A stretch of 64,000 bases of DNA from Hymenobacter sp. DG25A (GCF_001280305.1 NZ_CP012623.1:3224001-3288000), one strand, 5' to 3'. Numbered from the stretch's first letter, positions 25,086-34,052 are shown. The notes: generated by a model not told the origin, from the sequence alone. Translations and numbers: made by a program.

Positions 25086-26175
25086 AGGCGGGGGTGGCGG
25101 CATCGGGCACTGCCGCCGCTATGGCGCGTTTTGCCCTACCCGACTTGATCATGCTGACTACAAAGCTGATACCACCCATGAGCACTACCAGCAGCGTTTG
25201 GGTGCCATGCACTACCAGCGCATACGCAATACCGGCTTCCTTCGACACGCCATAAACCAGCAGGGTGCTTTGCACCATCAGGTGAAAGGCCCCAATGCCG
25301 CCCTGCACCGGCGTGGCCATGCCAAACGCCCCAAACGTGAGGACTGCCAGACCGGCAGCCATACTCAGGTTATGGGTTTCCGGAAAGGCGAAAAATGCCA
25401 GATAGTCCATGAGATAATAGACCAGCCAGGTAAAGGCCGTATGCAGCAGGAACAGGCCTTTGCTATCCAGTTTGCGGATGCTGAATACGCCCTCCATAAG
25501 CCCGCGCACGAAGCCTTCCAGCTTGTTAAACAAGGCCAGTTGCCGCAGCCGCTCCACATTCCGGTACAGCAGATAACCGCCAATGAGCACCAGCACCCCG
25601 ACAATACTAACCGCCGCAATAATGATATCCCGGCTTTGAGCCAGCGTATTATACTTATCCGAGAACAAGCTCAGTACAAAGGCCCAGAATTTATTGAAAT
25701 CCAGCAGAAGCGTAGCGCCCAACAAGGAAAACAGCACCAGCACATCAATTACCCGCTCGGTAATCACGGCGCCCAGGGCCACCTGCACCGGAATGCCGCC
25801 GGTACGCCGCAGGATGGAGCACCGCACTACCTCGCCCATACGCGGCAGCACCAGGTTGGCCAGGTAGCCCACCATCATGGCGTGGTATACATCCCAATAG
25901 CCGGGCTTGTGCTTAGTGGCATCCAGCTGCATTTTCCAGCGGTAGGCGCGGCTGAAGTAGCCCAGCGCCGAGAGCAGGACCGTGATGCCCATCCAGAAGT
26001 AATTGGCCTCGCGCATGTAACGCCCTACCTTGCTCAGGTCCTGGTCGCGCACGGCGTACCGCATCAGCAGGGCGGAGAAAGCCAGCAGCAGCACATACTT
26101 CAGAATATTGAGCAGTTTTTTCACGAAAATATGGAGCCGGTTAAAAGGAGCCGGTAGCGCAGTGCCCGCTACCAT
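25075..26175 (-). CDS. Lysylphosphatidylglycerol synthase TM-region/UPF0104-like integral membrane protein (flippase-like)
   Basis: The 366-residue protein has about seven or eight helices and the family segments GYFSRAYRWKMQLDATK, YLANLVLPRMGEVVRCSILRR and FGMATPVQGGIGAFHLMVQ, typical of AglD/YbhN-type UPF0104 proteins. Members are thought to flip or transfer lipids and lack the aminoacyl-transferase domain of MprF. It overlaps rfaE2 by about 11 bases and lies 49 bases after panD. A GTG at 26124 (KKLLNILKYVLLL) is an alternative start closer to the usual N-terminus. Confidence 0.85.
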   Translation of the reverse strand: MVAGTALPAPFNRLHIFVKKLLNILKYVLLLAFSALLMRYAVRDQDLSKVGRYMREANYFWMGITVLLSALGYFSRAYRWKMQLDATKHKPGYWDVYHAMMVGYLANLVLPRMGEVVRCSILRRTGGIPVQVALGAVITERVIDVLVLFSLLGATLLLDFNKFWAFVLSLFSDKYNTLAQSRDIIIAAVSIVGVLVLIGGYLLYRNVERLRQLALFNKLEGFVRGLMEGVFSIRKLDSKGLFLLHTAFTWLVYYLMDYLAFFAFPETHNLSMAAGLAVLTFGAFGMATPVQGGIGAFHLMVQSTLLVYGVSKEAGIAYALVVHGTQTLLVVLMGGISFVVSMIKSGRAKRAIAAAVPDAATPAYVE

Positions 26176-26224
26176 TATCTGGCAAACAGACTGGCACCGG
26201 GCACTTTAGAAGAAGCAACGATAA

Positions 26225-26572
26225 TTATACCAGCCGGTTATGCTGGTCCGGAAACACCAGCGTGGGCTGATGCTGGCGGGCAATGGCAAAATCAATGAGG
26301 CAGTAGGAGAAGATAATCACGATGTCGCCCACGGCGACACGGCGGGCAGCCGGGCCGTTCAGGCAAATCATGCCGGAGCCCCGCTCGCCACGGATAGTGT
26401 AGGTTTCAAACCGCTCCCCATTGTTCACGTTCACAATGGTCACTTTCTCGTTTTCCACCATGTTGGCGGCATCCAGCAGGTCCTCATCAATCGTAACGCT
26501 GCCTACGTAGTGTAGCTCAGCCTGCGTGACTTTGGCCCGGTGAATTTTGGACTTGAGAACCTCGATTTGCAT
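26225..26572 (-). CDS. panD: Aspartate 1-decarboxylase, PanD precursor
   Basis: The 115-residue proenzyme starts at the ATG at 26572 ([16 protein letters not shown]). Self-cleavage would occur at Gly-Ser in [12 protein letters not shown] (about residues 24-25), making the pyruvoyl group. Other conserved parts are [19 protein letters not shown] and [20 protein letters not shown]. It makes beta-alanine for pantothenate synthesis. panC lies directly upstream on the same strand and a -7 box sits 28 bases before the start. An upstream ATG would add ten residues absent from the family. Confidence 0.95.
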   Translation of the reverse strand: MQIEVLKSKIHRAKVTQAELHYVGSVTIDEDLLDAANMVENEKVTIVNVNNGERFETYTIRGERGSGMICLNGPAARRVAVGDIVIIFSYCLIDFAIARQHQPTLVFPDQHNRLV

Positions 26573-26599
26573 GTGTGAAAGCGGGTGAATGAAAGGCCG

Positions 26600-26607
26600 C
26601 AAAGATA
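26600..26607 (-). promoter_or_regulatory. Candidate -7 element for panD
   Basis: On the minus strand this reads TATCTTTG, an exact TAnnTTTG match 27 bases before the panD ATG. It suggests panD can be transcribed apart from panC. Confidence 0.5.
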
Positions 26608-26635
26608 GTTAAATCCCGTGGCACCGGAGGATGGC

Positions 26636-27490
26636 TTACGCCAGGTTCACTACCACGTTATCAATCAGCCGCACGCCGCCCAGCCATGCCGCCAGGCACA
26701 AAGCCACCTGGCCGGCCGGCGCGGTGCCGTCTTCCAGCGGTTGCAGGGTGCGAGCGTTGCTGATATCAAAGTACTCCAGCTCAATTTCCGGGTGCTGCTG
26801 CAGAAAAGCCTTTACCTGTTGCTGCACCTCGGCCACCGTGGCCTGCTGCTGCAGCAAGCGGCTGGCCAGCTCCAGGGCTTGGTACAGGCGCGGAGCCACC
26901 GCCCGGGCCTCCGGCGAAAGGCGCCGGTTGCGGGAGGACATGGCCAGCCCATCAGCTTCACGCACGGTGGGGAAGGCAACCGGCTCCAGATCAAAGCTCA
27001 GATCGGCCACCATCTGGCGGATAACGGCTACCTGCTGCAAATCTTTCTGCCCAAAATAGGCACGGTGCGGCCGGCTCAGGTGAAACAGCTTGCTCACTAC
27101 AGTGGCCACCCCGTTGAAGTGCCCCGGGCGGTGGGCACCTTCCATCACCTGCTCTAGGGCGCCAAAGTCAAAGCGCATGACGGTGGGCTGAGGATACATT
27201 TCCTCCACGGAGGGCGCGAACAGCACGGTGCAGCCGGTATCCTGCAGCAGGGTTGCATCAGCTTCAGGCAGGCGCGGGTACAGCCGGAAGTCTTCCGGGT
27301 TGTTGAACTGGGTGGGGTTGACAAAAATGCTGACCACGACGACATCATTCTCCCGGGCGGCCGCTCTAACCAGTTGCAGGTGGCCTTCGTGCAGCGCGCC
27401 CATCGTGGGCACCAGCCCAATGCGCTGCCCGTTCTGGCGCCACCCTTCGGTGCGCGCTTGCAACCCGGCAGCGGTTTGCAGAATCTCCAT
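26636..27490 (-). CDS. panC: Pantothenate synthetase (pantoate-beta-alanine ligase)
   Basis: The 284-residue enzyme has the HxGH motif in LVPTMGALHEGHLQLVRAA (about residues 24-42), FVNPTQFNNPEDF, the RPHRAYFGQKDLQQVAVIRQM segment and MSSRNRRLSPEAR. It condenses pantoate with beta-alanine using ATP. panD next door supplies beta-alanine and coaX at 52 kb uses the product, so three pantothenate/CoA genes lie in the window. Start ATG at 27490 (MEILQTAAGLQ). The gene is divergent from the starch-synthase-like gene. Confidence 0.96.
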   Translation of the reverse strand: MEILQTAAGLQARTEGWRQNGQRIGLVPTMGALHEGHLQLVRAAARENDVVVVSIFVNPTQFNNPEDFRLYPRLPEADATLLQDTGCTVLFAPSVEEMYPQPTVMRFDFGALEQVMEGAHRPGHFNGVATVVSKLFHLSRPHRAYFGQKDLQQVAVIRQMVADLSFDLEPVAFPTVREADGLAMSSRNRRLSPEARAVAPRLYQALELASRLLQQQATVAEVQQQVKAFLQQHPEIELEYFDISNARTLQPLEDGTAPAGQVALCLAAWLGGVRLIDNVVVNLA

Positions 27491-27564
27491 ATACACACAG
27501 GGGCCTTCCGACGCCATACAGGCACCTACGGGCGGGTTTCGTTGAATTTTCGCCTAAAAATGTT

Positions 27565-27572
27565 TAATTTTG
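27565..27572 (+). promoter_or_regulatory. Promoter -7 element for the GT5-like/DUF4270 unit
   Basis: TAATTTTG is an exact TAnnTTTG match 45 bases before the ATG at 27618. A TTG at 27542-27544 lies 20 bases upstream as a -33 element. Confidence 0.65.
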
Positions 27573-27617
27573 TGCATCCCAAAGTGTGCCCTCCCAATTT
27601 TAACCACAGAACCCTGT

Positions 27618-28430
27618 ATGTCTAAGCTGAGAATACTCTATGCTGCCACGGAGATTAATCCGTTTTTGCAGACGACCAAGGTAGCGGAGTTTCTGCGGAT
27701 GTTGCCCCAGGGAATGCAGGAAATGGGGATGGAAATCCGAATTTTCGTTCCTCGTTTCGGTATTATCAACGAGCGGAAGAATCGTCTGCACGAAGTTGTA
27801 CGTCTGTCCGGCATCAACATTGCCGTGGGTGAGGAGGAAAAGCCCCTGATTATCAAGGTGGCGTCGATTCCGAATGCCAAGTTGCAGGTTTATTTTATCG
27901 ACAACGAAGATTATTTTCACCGCAAGTCAGTACTGGTCGATAAAAACAACCAGTTCCACCCGGATAATGATGAGCGCGCCATCTTCTTTTGCAAGGGTGT
28001 GCTGGAAACCGTGAAGAAACTGGGCTGGGCGCCGGATATCGTTCATTGCAACGACTGGATGACGGGCCTGATTCCGATGTACCTGAAAACGACCTACAAG
28101 AAGGATCCGATTTTCAAGGACTCCAAGTCGATTTTCACGGTCTACAACAATGAATTCGCCCACAAATTTGAAGGCGACATTATTGAGAAGGCCAAGATGT
28201 TGGACATTGATGATGAGATGCTTACGCATCTGAAGTCTGCTGATTTCGGCGGTTTCATCAAAATCGGCATGGAGTATGCTGACTCGGTCATCAAATCGGA
28301 CGAAGACTTCAGCGATAATCTGAATGCACTTTTCAACGAGTATTCCCAGAAGCGCAGCATTGGCCAAGTAGCGGCCGATGATAATCTGCTTACCTCTTAC
28401 TACGCTCTTTATAATGAATTGGCCAGCTAG
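27618..28430 (+). CDS. Starch/glycogen-synthase N-terminal (GT5) domain protein
   Basis: The 270-residue protein covers only the N-terminal half of a glycogen/starch synthase: LRILYAATEINPFLQTTKVAEFL, GMEIRIFVPRFGIINERKN, DIVHCNDWMTGLIPMYL. The ADP-glucose-binding C-terminal domain is missing, and the usual KTGGL loop is replaced by LQTTKVAEF. It may be regulatory or bind sugar without full synthase activity. Many Bacteroidota carry this short form beside panC and a DUF4270 gene, as here, so it is a conserved form rather than a truncation. It overlaps the next gene by 17 bases. Confidence 0.85.
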   Translation: MSKLRILYAATEINPFLQTTKVAEFLRMLPQGMQEMGMEIRIFVPRFGIINERKNRLHEVVRLSGINIAVGEEEKPLIIKVASIPNAKLQVYFIDNEDYFHRKSVLVDKNNQFHPDNDERAIFFCKGVLETVKKLGWAPDIVHCNDWMTGLIPMYLKTTYKKDPIFKDSKSIFTVYNNEFAHKFEGDIIEKAKMLDIDDEMLTHLKSADFGGFIKIGMEYADSVIKSDEDFSDNLNALFNEYSQKRSIGQVAADDNLLTSYYALYNELAS

Positions 28431-29904
28431 CGCCTTCCGACGGGCGTCGGCATTTTTTCTTTCGGCTTCCCTCCTGCTTACTGCTTGCGAAGACCCCAAT
28501 GAGCTAGGCCTGGACCTTCCCGGCACTACGCCTATCAGCACCGAATTCAAGGATTTTTCCGTCACGGCCTCCACCGTAAAGCTGGATTCGCTCGGCACGC
28601 TGGGGCGTAACCAGTATCTGGTGGGCCGCCTGCAGGATGCCAATCTGGGCGTCATTACGGCGCGGACGTTTTTTGAAACCAAGGTTTCTACCGATTCGCT
28701 TCCTTCTCTCTACCCCAATGCCCGCCTCGATTCGGTGGTGCTGCGGCTAGGTTTTGAGAAGGTATATGGTACCGATTTCAAGCCCGTTCGTTTCGACCTT
28801 TTTCGCCTGACCCAGCCACTGGAAGAGCGGGTAACGTACACTTCCGCCAGCTCGCTGCCCGTACAAACGCCAGCCTTGCTGACGAATGTGAGCGAGCGGT
28901 TTAACCGTACTGTTACGGTGCGGCAGTTGAAGAACCCAACCTCAGCCGACGATACAACTACTGTAGCAGTATCTGTTCCGGTCCGGGTAGGGCGGTTGCC
29001 GCTGGTGAAAGCCGGTCAGTCTATGACCTATACTACGCAACTGTTTGAGGCGCTGAATACGCCAGGTTTCAACCAGACTACCCTTTCTGCTTTATTACCT
29101 GGCCTGGCCCTGGCGCCCACAGCCGGTTTTTCGGGTTCTATGGTTCAGTTTAGTCGTTCTAATAGCACCCGCCTGGTGGTCTATTTCCACGTAGATAAAC
29201 GAAAAACTCAAACCAGGACCTACAGCATCGATCTGGGTGATCCTAACGCTTCTGGGGCCAACCCAAATGCGCCTCGTTTCTTTACCCAAATCAGTACGGA
29301 TTTGACCGAGGCGGGAGCTTTTGCGGATTTGCGCACCCGTCAGGATTCTGTTTCGGCAGACAAAACAGATGGGCTAACCTATCTTCAGGAGGGCACTGGC
29401 TTAAGTACCAAGCTGTTTATTCCGGGCCTAACCGAGTTGCGTAAACAGCCGAGCCTTATCATCAACCGGGCAGAACTCATTATCCCGGTAAAGCCCTTTG
29501 CCAATTTGCAGTTCCCAAATCCTTCGTTTGCTTTTCTGTACGAAGTGAACCGCAACAACCAGGTATTGACCCGGAACATCAATGGGGTTATACAGGACCG
29601 GCTGGTGCAAAGTGATATTTCGCCGGCACAGGGTGCGGGTAGTGCTGCCGTAGTAACGTACTACGATTTGGGCCCTACCAACAAGTACTACAGCGTGTTA
29701 TTAACCAGCTATGTGCAGGCTTATGTAGCGGGCAAGTTGGATGCTGAATTACCGGAGGGCTTTTTGCTGACGCCCTCTGCGCGTAGCATTAACAATTTGA
29801 CGACGGACGCTGGAGTTGGCCCCCTACTTTCTAACCTCACCCTGAATCGCGCCGTACTCGACGCCAATAATATCAGGTTGCGCGTATACACCTCCAGCCT
29901 GTAG
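28414..29904 (+). CDS. DUF4270 family lipoprotein
   Basis: The 496-residue protein begins at the ATG at 28414 and has a lipoprotein signal (FFLSASLLLTACEDPNELG; acylated Cys about residue 26). The opening CEDPNELGLDLPG is typical of DUF4270, a Bacteroidota outer-membrane lipoprotein family without assigned function. The rest is beta-rich, with no catalytic motif. Its start overlaps the 3' end of the GT5-like gene, so the two are translationally coupled; glmS follows 108 bases later. Confidence 0.9.
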   Translation: MNWPASAFRRASAFFLSASLLLTACEDPNELGLDLPGTTPISTEFKDFSVTASTVKLDSLGTLGRNQYLVGRLQDANLGVITARTFFETKVSTDSLPSLYPNARLDSVVLRLGFEKVYGTDFKPVRFDLFRLTQPLEERVTYTSASSLPVQTPALLTNVSERFNRTVTVRQLKNPTSADDTTTVAVSVPVRVGRLPLVKAGQSMTYTTQLFEALNTPGFNQTTLSALLPGLALAPTAGFSGSMVQFSRSNSTRLVVYFHVDKRKTQTRTYSIDLGDPNASGANPNAPRFFTQISTDLTEAGAFADLRTRQDSVSADKTDGLTYLQEGTGLSTKLFIPGLTELRKQPSLIINRAELIIPVKPFANLQFPNPSFAFLYEVNRNNQVLTRNINGVIQDRLVQSDISPAQGAGSAAVVTYYDLGPTNKYYSVLLTSYVQAYVAGKLDAELPEGFLLTPSARSINNLTTDAGVGPLLSNLTLNRAVLDANNIRLRVYTSSL

Positions 29905-30012
29905 AAATACCTTGTTTTAGCATTTTTGTCGGCTGGTTTCCCTGGAGAGCATCTGCTCCGGTGGTTCTAGCCGGCCTTTTTTCTGCCTGTTTCCCTTTTT
30001 CACTGAACTATT

Positions 30013-31848
30013 ATGTGCGGCATTGTAGCATACATTGGGCACCGTGAGGCTTGCCCCATCATTCTGAAAGGCCTGCGTCGTTTGGAATACCGCGGATACG
30101 ATTCCGCCGGCGTAGCCTTGTTGAACGGCGACTTGAACGTTTACAAAAAGAAAGGCAAAGTAGCTGACTTGGAGGCATTCATTGCCGATAAAGATCTGCA
30201 TGCCCACACCGGCATGGGGCACACCCGTTGGGCCACCCACGGCGAGCCCAATGACTCCAACGCCCACCCCCACTATTCTACCTCCGAGCGGATTGCCATT
30301 ATTCACAACGGCATTATTGAGAACTACGCCGCGCTGAAAACGCACTTGCAACTGCAGGGCCACGTGTTCCACTCCGATACGGATACAGAGGTATTCGTAA
30401 ATCTGATTGAGGAGATTCAGAAGCAAAACAACTGCTCCCTGGAAGAAGCTGTGCGCCTCGCTCTGCACGAGGTAGTGGGTGCTTATGCCATCGTGGTACT
30501 GAGCCGGGATGAGCCGAATCAACTGATTGCGGCCCGCAAAGGCTCTCCTATGGTAATCGGCATCGGGGAAGGCGAGTTCTTCTTGGCTTCTGATGCTACG
30601 CCCATCATTGAGTACACCAATGAAGTGGTGTACGTGAATGACTATGAGATTGTAGTTATTCGGGATGGCAAAATGGAGATTCGTAGCAAAGAAGATGTAA
30701 AGCAGACGCCATACATCCAGAAGCTGGAAATGGCCCTCGAGAGCATCGAAAAAGGCGGTTACGAGCACTTCATGCTGAAGGAGATTTTTGAGCAGCCCCG
30801 CTCGATCCTCGACTCCATGCGCGGCCGTTTAGAGTTGGAAGCCAGCCACCTGAATATGGGCGGCGTACGCGCCTACGAACAGAAATTCGTGAATGCCCAG
30901 CGCATCATTATTGTCGCCTGTGGTACCTCCTGGCACGCAGGCCTAGTAGCCGAGTATCTGATTGAGGACCTGGCGCGCATCCCGGTAGAAGTAGAATATG
31001 CTTCGGAGTTCCGCTACCGGAACCCCATCATCACGGAGCGAGACATTGTTATTGCTATTTCCCAGTCTGGCGAAACGGCTGATACGCTTGCGGCTATTGA
31101 ACTGGCCAAGAGCAAAGGCGCTACTATCTTCGGCGTATGCAACGTAGTGGGTAGCAGCATTGCCCGTGCTACTGATGCAGGGGCCTACACCCACGCGGGC
31201 CCTGAAATCGGGGTAGCTTCTACCAAAGCCTTTACGGCGCAGGTAACGGTGCTTACGCTGCTGGCTATGATTGTAGGCAGCAAGCGCGGTACCCTCTCCG
31301 ACCTGAAGCTGCGGGAGTTGATGGTGGAGCTGGAAAACATTCCCGCGAAAGTGGAGAAGGCACTGCTGCTGAACACGGAAATCAAGCAGATTGCGGAAAT
31401 TTTCAAGGACGTTCCCAACTTCCTGTACCTGGGCCGGGGCTATAACTTCCCGGTAGCCCTGGAAGGCGCTTTGAAGCTGAAGGAAATCAGCTACATCCAC
31501 GCCGAAGGCTATCCAGCGGCGGAAATGAAGCACGGTCCTATTGCCCTGATTGATGAGAACATGCCGGTAGTGGTTATTGCTACCAAGGACAGCTCATACG
31601 AGAAGGTAGTATCTAATATTCAGGAAGTAAAAGCCCGCAAAGGCCGCATTATTGCCGTGGTAACCGAAGGAGACACCACGATTCCGGCTATGGCTGAGTT
31701 CGTCATTGAGGTGCCGGCAACGAGCGAAGTACTGATGCCACTGGTATCGGTAGTGCCGCTGCAGTTGCTGTCGTACCACATTGCGGTACTGCGCGGCTGC
31801 AACGTAGACCAGCCCCGTAACCTGGCTAAATCCGTGACGGTGGAATAA
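30013..31848 (+). CDS. glmS: Glutamine-fructose-6-phosphate aminotransferase (isomerising)
   Basis: The 611-residue enzyme begins MCGIVAYIGHR, the N-terminal Cys being the glutaminase nucleophile after Met removal. The glutaminase domain includes RRLEYRGYDSAGVAL, GHTRWATHG and HNGIIENY. Two SIS domains follow (about residues 295-605) with ISQSGETADTLAA, STKAFTAQVTVL and the C-terminal PRNLAKSVTVE that completes the active site. It makes glucosamine 6-phosphate for peptidoglycan and LPS. It is probably the last gene of a GT5-like/DUF4270/glmS run; a strong terminator follows. No glmS ribozyme is seen upstream. Confidence 0.97.
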   Translation: MCGIVAYIGHREACPIILKGLRRLEYRGYDSAGVALLNGDLNVYKKKGKVADLEAFIADKDLHAHTGMGHTRWATHGEPNDSNAHPHYSTSERIAIIHNGIIENYAALKTHLQLQGHVFHSDTDTEVFVNLIEEIQKQNNCSLEEAVRLALHEVVGAYAIVVLSRDEPNQLIAARKGSPMVIGIGEGEFFLASDATPIIEYTNEVVYVNDYEIVVIRDGKMEIRSKEDVKQTPYIQKLEMALESIEKGGYEHFMLKEIFEQPRSILDSMRGRLELEASHLNMGGVRAYEQKFVNAQRIIIVACGTSWHAGLVAEYLIEDLARIPVEVEYASEFRYRNPIITERDIVIAISQSGETADTLAAIELAKSKGATIFGVCNVVGSSIARATDAGAYTHAGPEIGVASTKAFTAQVTVLTLLAMIVGSKRGTLSDLKLRELMVELENIPAKVEKALLLNTEIKQIAEIFKDVPNFLYLGRGYNFPVALEGALKLKEISYIHAEGYPAAEMKHGPIALIDENMPVVVIATKDSSYEKVVSNIQEVKARKGRIIAVVTEGDTTIPAMAEFVIEVPATSEVLMPLVSVVPLQLLSYHIAVLRGCNVDQPRNLAKSVTVE

Positions 31849-31867
31849 CCTCTGCCTCCTAAAGCCT

Positions 31868-31901
31868 AAAAAGGGAAGTGCCAATTGGCACTTCCCTTTT
31901 T
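31868..31901. terminator. Bidirectional terminator after glmS
   Basis: Perfect 17-bp arms AAAAAGGGAAGTGCCAA and complement meet without a spacer, so a few central bases form the loop. A long T tract follows on the plus strand. Confidence 0.93.
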
Positions 31902-31970
31902 TTATTGTCCTGCCAACCAAAGTTTGCAACACGTGCTTTTCATTAATGTGACCAGTATAAAGCGTCTATC

Positions 31971-32642
31971 TTAAACCGCCACTTCAAAGGATTCACTACG
32001 CAAAGCCATATGCTTTAGCAACGGACAGGCTTTGTAGCGTTCCTCGTGCGTGTCCTGATAGAGGGCTTCCAAAATATCATACACGCGCGCTACTCCAATA
32101 GCATTGGCCCACTCAAAAGGGCCGTGCGGATAGTTGGTACCCAGCTTCATCCCCAGGTCGATGTCCTGCACCGAAGCGGTACCTTCCTGCAGGGTGTAGC
32201 AAGCCTCGTTGATAATCATCGTGACGATGCGCGGCGTGACCAGCCCTACCCGCTCGGCTACTACCCGGTATTCGGTTCCTAATTCAGCGCATACGTTGGC
32301 CAGCGCCGGGGCATCCGTAGCATTGTATAAGCTCACCTCCAGCAGGCGGCGGTCCAGCAGGGTAGGCACAGCACACAGGCCAAATACGGGGCCTAAAGGG
32401 GCTTCTTCGTGATGAAATAGCTGCGCCAGGGAGTGGCGGGTGGTATCGTAAAACAGGGGCTGGCGGGGGCGCTCATAATGCAGCTCCGGCCAGGGGCGCA
32501 GGTCGAAGGCCACATCGGCCGCTCCCAGGCGCGTGAGCAGGTCGAAGGAAGTACCCGGGCAAAAGTCGTAGGTATGTTCCGGACCGAATTTGCGGCGCAA
32601 CTCCTCTTCCAGATGGCTGCCTTCGACGATAAACAGATGCAT
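31971..32642 (-). CDS. 3-hydroxyacyl-CoA dehydrogenase C-terminal-domain protein with a non-canonical short N-terminus
   Basis: The last ~110 residues match the 3HCDH C-terminal domain: ERVGLVTPRIVTMIINEACY, GTASVQDIDLGMKLGTNYPHGPFEWA and VYDILEALYQ. The N-terminal ~110 residues are too short for a full Rossmann domain and lack a GxGxxG motif, although LFIVEGSHLEEELRRKFG may be a relic. At 223 residues it is shorter than the usual ~280-300. NAD binding is therefore doubtful and the protein may be non-catalytic. ATG at 32642 is preceded by a divergent RidA gene. Confidence 0.8.
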   Translation of the reverse strand: MHLFIVEGSHLEEELRRKFGPEHTYDFCPGTSFDLLTRLGAADVAFDLRPWPELHYERPRQPLFYDTTRHSLAQLFHHEEAPLGPVFGLCAVPTLLDRRLLEVSLYNATDAPALANVCAELGTEYRVVAERVGLVTPRIVTMIINEACYTLQEGTASVQDIDLGMKLGTNYPHGPFEWANAIGVARVYDILEALYQDTHEERYKACPLLKHMALRSESFEVAV

Positions 32643-32699
32643 AGTTGTTTACTTTGGGGGCTTAAAGATAGACTTCCACCCTTCAATTCCTCATTGCTC

Positions 32700-33089
32700 A
32701 TGGCGCATACCATCCTGTACTCTCCCGCTGCCCCCGCTCCCATTGGCCCTTATAGCCAGGCTATTCAGGCGGGCAATACCGTCTATGTATCAGGCCAGAT
32801 AGCCCTGGATGCCGCTACCGGGCAACTGACCGGCAATGGCGACGTGGTGGTGGAAACCCATCAGGTGATGCGCAACCTGCAGGCCGTATTGGCCGCGGCT
32901 GGCCTTACCCTGCGCGATGTAGTAAAAACCAGCATCTTCGTGATTGATCTGGGCAACTTTGCGCTGATCAATGAAATCTACGGCAGCTATTTCACCGAGG
33001 ACTATGCGCCGGCCCGGGAAACCGTGCAGGTAAGCCGCCTACCCAAAGATGTGCAGGTAGAAATATCCTGTATTGCCGTCAAAGCATAG
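32700..33089 (+). CDS. RidA-family reactive enamine/imine deaminase
   Basis: The 129-residue protein has PAPIGPYSQAIQAGNTVYVSGQ near the start, VMRNLQAVLAAAGLTLRDVVKTSIFV, and the Arg-containing APARETVQVSRLPKDVQVEI at the end, with the family's catalytic Arg in PARETV. It hydrolyses reactive 2-aminoacrylate-type enamines produced by PLP enzymes, in the cytosol. It starts at the ATG at 32700, divergent from the 3HCDH-like gene 57 bases away. Confidence 0.93.
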   Translation: MAHTILYSPAAPAPIGPYSQAIQAGNTVYVSGQIALDAATGQLTGNGDVVVETHQVMRNLQAVLAAAGLTLRDVVKTSIFVIDLGNFALINEIYGSYFTEDYAPARETVQVSRLPKDVQVEISCIAVKA

Positions 33090-33181
33090 TAGAAAATTTG
33101 CTCCTGAAGGCTTAGCTTGCCCTTATCAGGACTACTATGGTACTTCCTGATGGTACATATCCTCTATTTTTATCTGCGTGT

Positions 33182-33367
33182 ATGAAAGAGCTTGGTCTGG
33201 GACTGCTCATTATCGGGTTGGTATCGCTACTGCTGCCTTTGCTGGGCATGAAATTCATGTTCCTGACCTGGATTGACCAGTGGGGCAACACCGTTTCCTG
33301 GGCTATTCGCGGGGGCATTACTGCACTTGGTCTGCTCTTGTTCATGGTCTATCGAAACCGGGACTGA
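33182..33367 (+). CDS. Small two-helix membrane protein, uncharacterised
   Basis: The 61-residue protein (MKELGLGLLIIGLVSLLL...) has two hydrophobic helices (LGLLIIGLVSLLLPLLGM and IRGGITALGLLLFMVY) joined by FLTWIDQWGNTVSW, and a basic C-terminal RNRD. I do not recognise the family. An ATG at 33137 in the same frame would add 15 residues without a match to a signal peptide. The stop overlaps the next start (TGATG), so it is coupled to the pentapeptide-repeat gene. Confidence 0.65.
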   Translation: MKELGLGLLIIGLVSLLLPLLGMKFMFLTWIDQWGNTVSWAIRGGITALGLLLFMVYRNRD

Positions 33368-33978
33368 TGCGGCCGCCTGCTTCGCGTAAGCCTCCCAAGC
33401 CGTTGCGCAAACCCACTTACTTTCCGGCCGAGCACGTGCTGACCCGCACGCTGCCGCCGGAGCTGGCCGGCCAGCGTGAGTTTGAGGAGTATCACTTCAT
33501 CGGCTTCGATTTCAGCCAGACCAACCTGAGCGGCTGGCGCTTTAGTGAGTGCCTGTTGGAGAACTGCAATCTGGCAGGGGCCAGCATTGCTAACACGGCG
33601 TTTCAGAATGTAGCCTTTGCCGGCTGCAAGCTCATCGGTTTGCAATTCCAGGTATGCCGGGACATGCTGTTTGGCGTGCATTTCGACCACTGCCAGCTGG
33701 ACTATGCTTCCTTTCTGGGCCGGGCCCTGCCCAATACCCGGTTTGTGGGTTGCTCTCTGCAGGAAGCCGACTTCACGCAGGCCGATCTGACCAACGCGGT
33801 ATTTCAGGACTGTCAACTACAAAGAGCCGTGTTCCAGCAAACCCGCCTCCTGGGGGCCGATTTCCGTACGGCCCAGGATGTGGTGCTGGACCCGGCTCAG
33901 AATGAAGTCAAGCACGCCCGGTTTTCCCTGCAAAGCCTGCCGGGCCTGCTCACGCAGTTTGACCTGGTTATCAGCTAA
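33367..33978 (+). CDS. Pentapeptide-repeat protein
   Basis: The 203-residue protein is built of A(D/N)LXX-type pentapeptides, for example FSQTNLSGWRFSECLLENCN, ANTAFQNVAFAGCKLIGL and QEADFTQADLTNAVFQDCQL. These form a right-handed quadrilateral beta-helix. Some members (Qnr/MfpA) mimic DNA and protect gyrase, but most have unknown roles, so no resistance function is claimed. A basic, Pro-rich N-terminus precedes the repeats. It is translationally coupled to the small membrane protein upstream and is followed closely by gltX. Confidence 0.88.
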   Translation: MRPPASRKPPKPLRKPTYFPAEHVLTRTLPPELAGQREFEEYHFIGFDFSQTNLSGWRFSECLLENCNLAGASIANTAFQNVAFAGCKLIGLQFQVCRDMLFGVHFDHCQLDYASFLGRALPNTRFVGCSLQEADFTQADLTNAVFQDCQLQRAVFQQTRLLGADFRTAQDVVLDPAQNEVKHARFSLQSLPGLLTQFDLVIS

Positions 33979-34044
33979 TGCCTCCGGGCGTTGGCCGCTT
34001 ATGTATTCCTGCCGGAAGGCCTAGTGCCTCCCCGGCTAATTACC

Positions 34045-34052
34045 TACCTTTG
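34045..34052 (+). promoter_or_regulatory. Promoter -7 element for gltX
   Basis: TACCTTTG matches TAnnTTTG, 43 bases before the gltX ATG at 34096, so gltX need not depend on the pentapeptide-gene transcript. Confidence 0.55.

Noticed and set aside
30013..30020. A possible glmS ribozyme or riboswitch in front of glmS
   Set aside because: Only 108 bases separate it from the DUF4270 gene and no conserved ribozyme core is visible.
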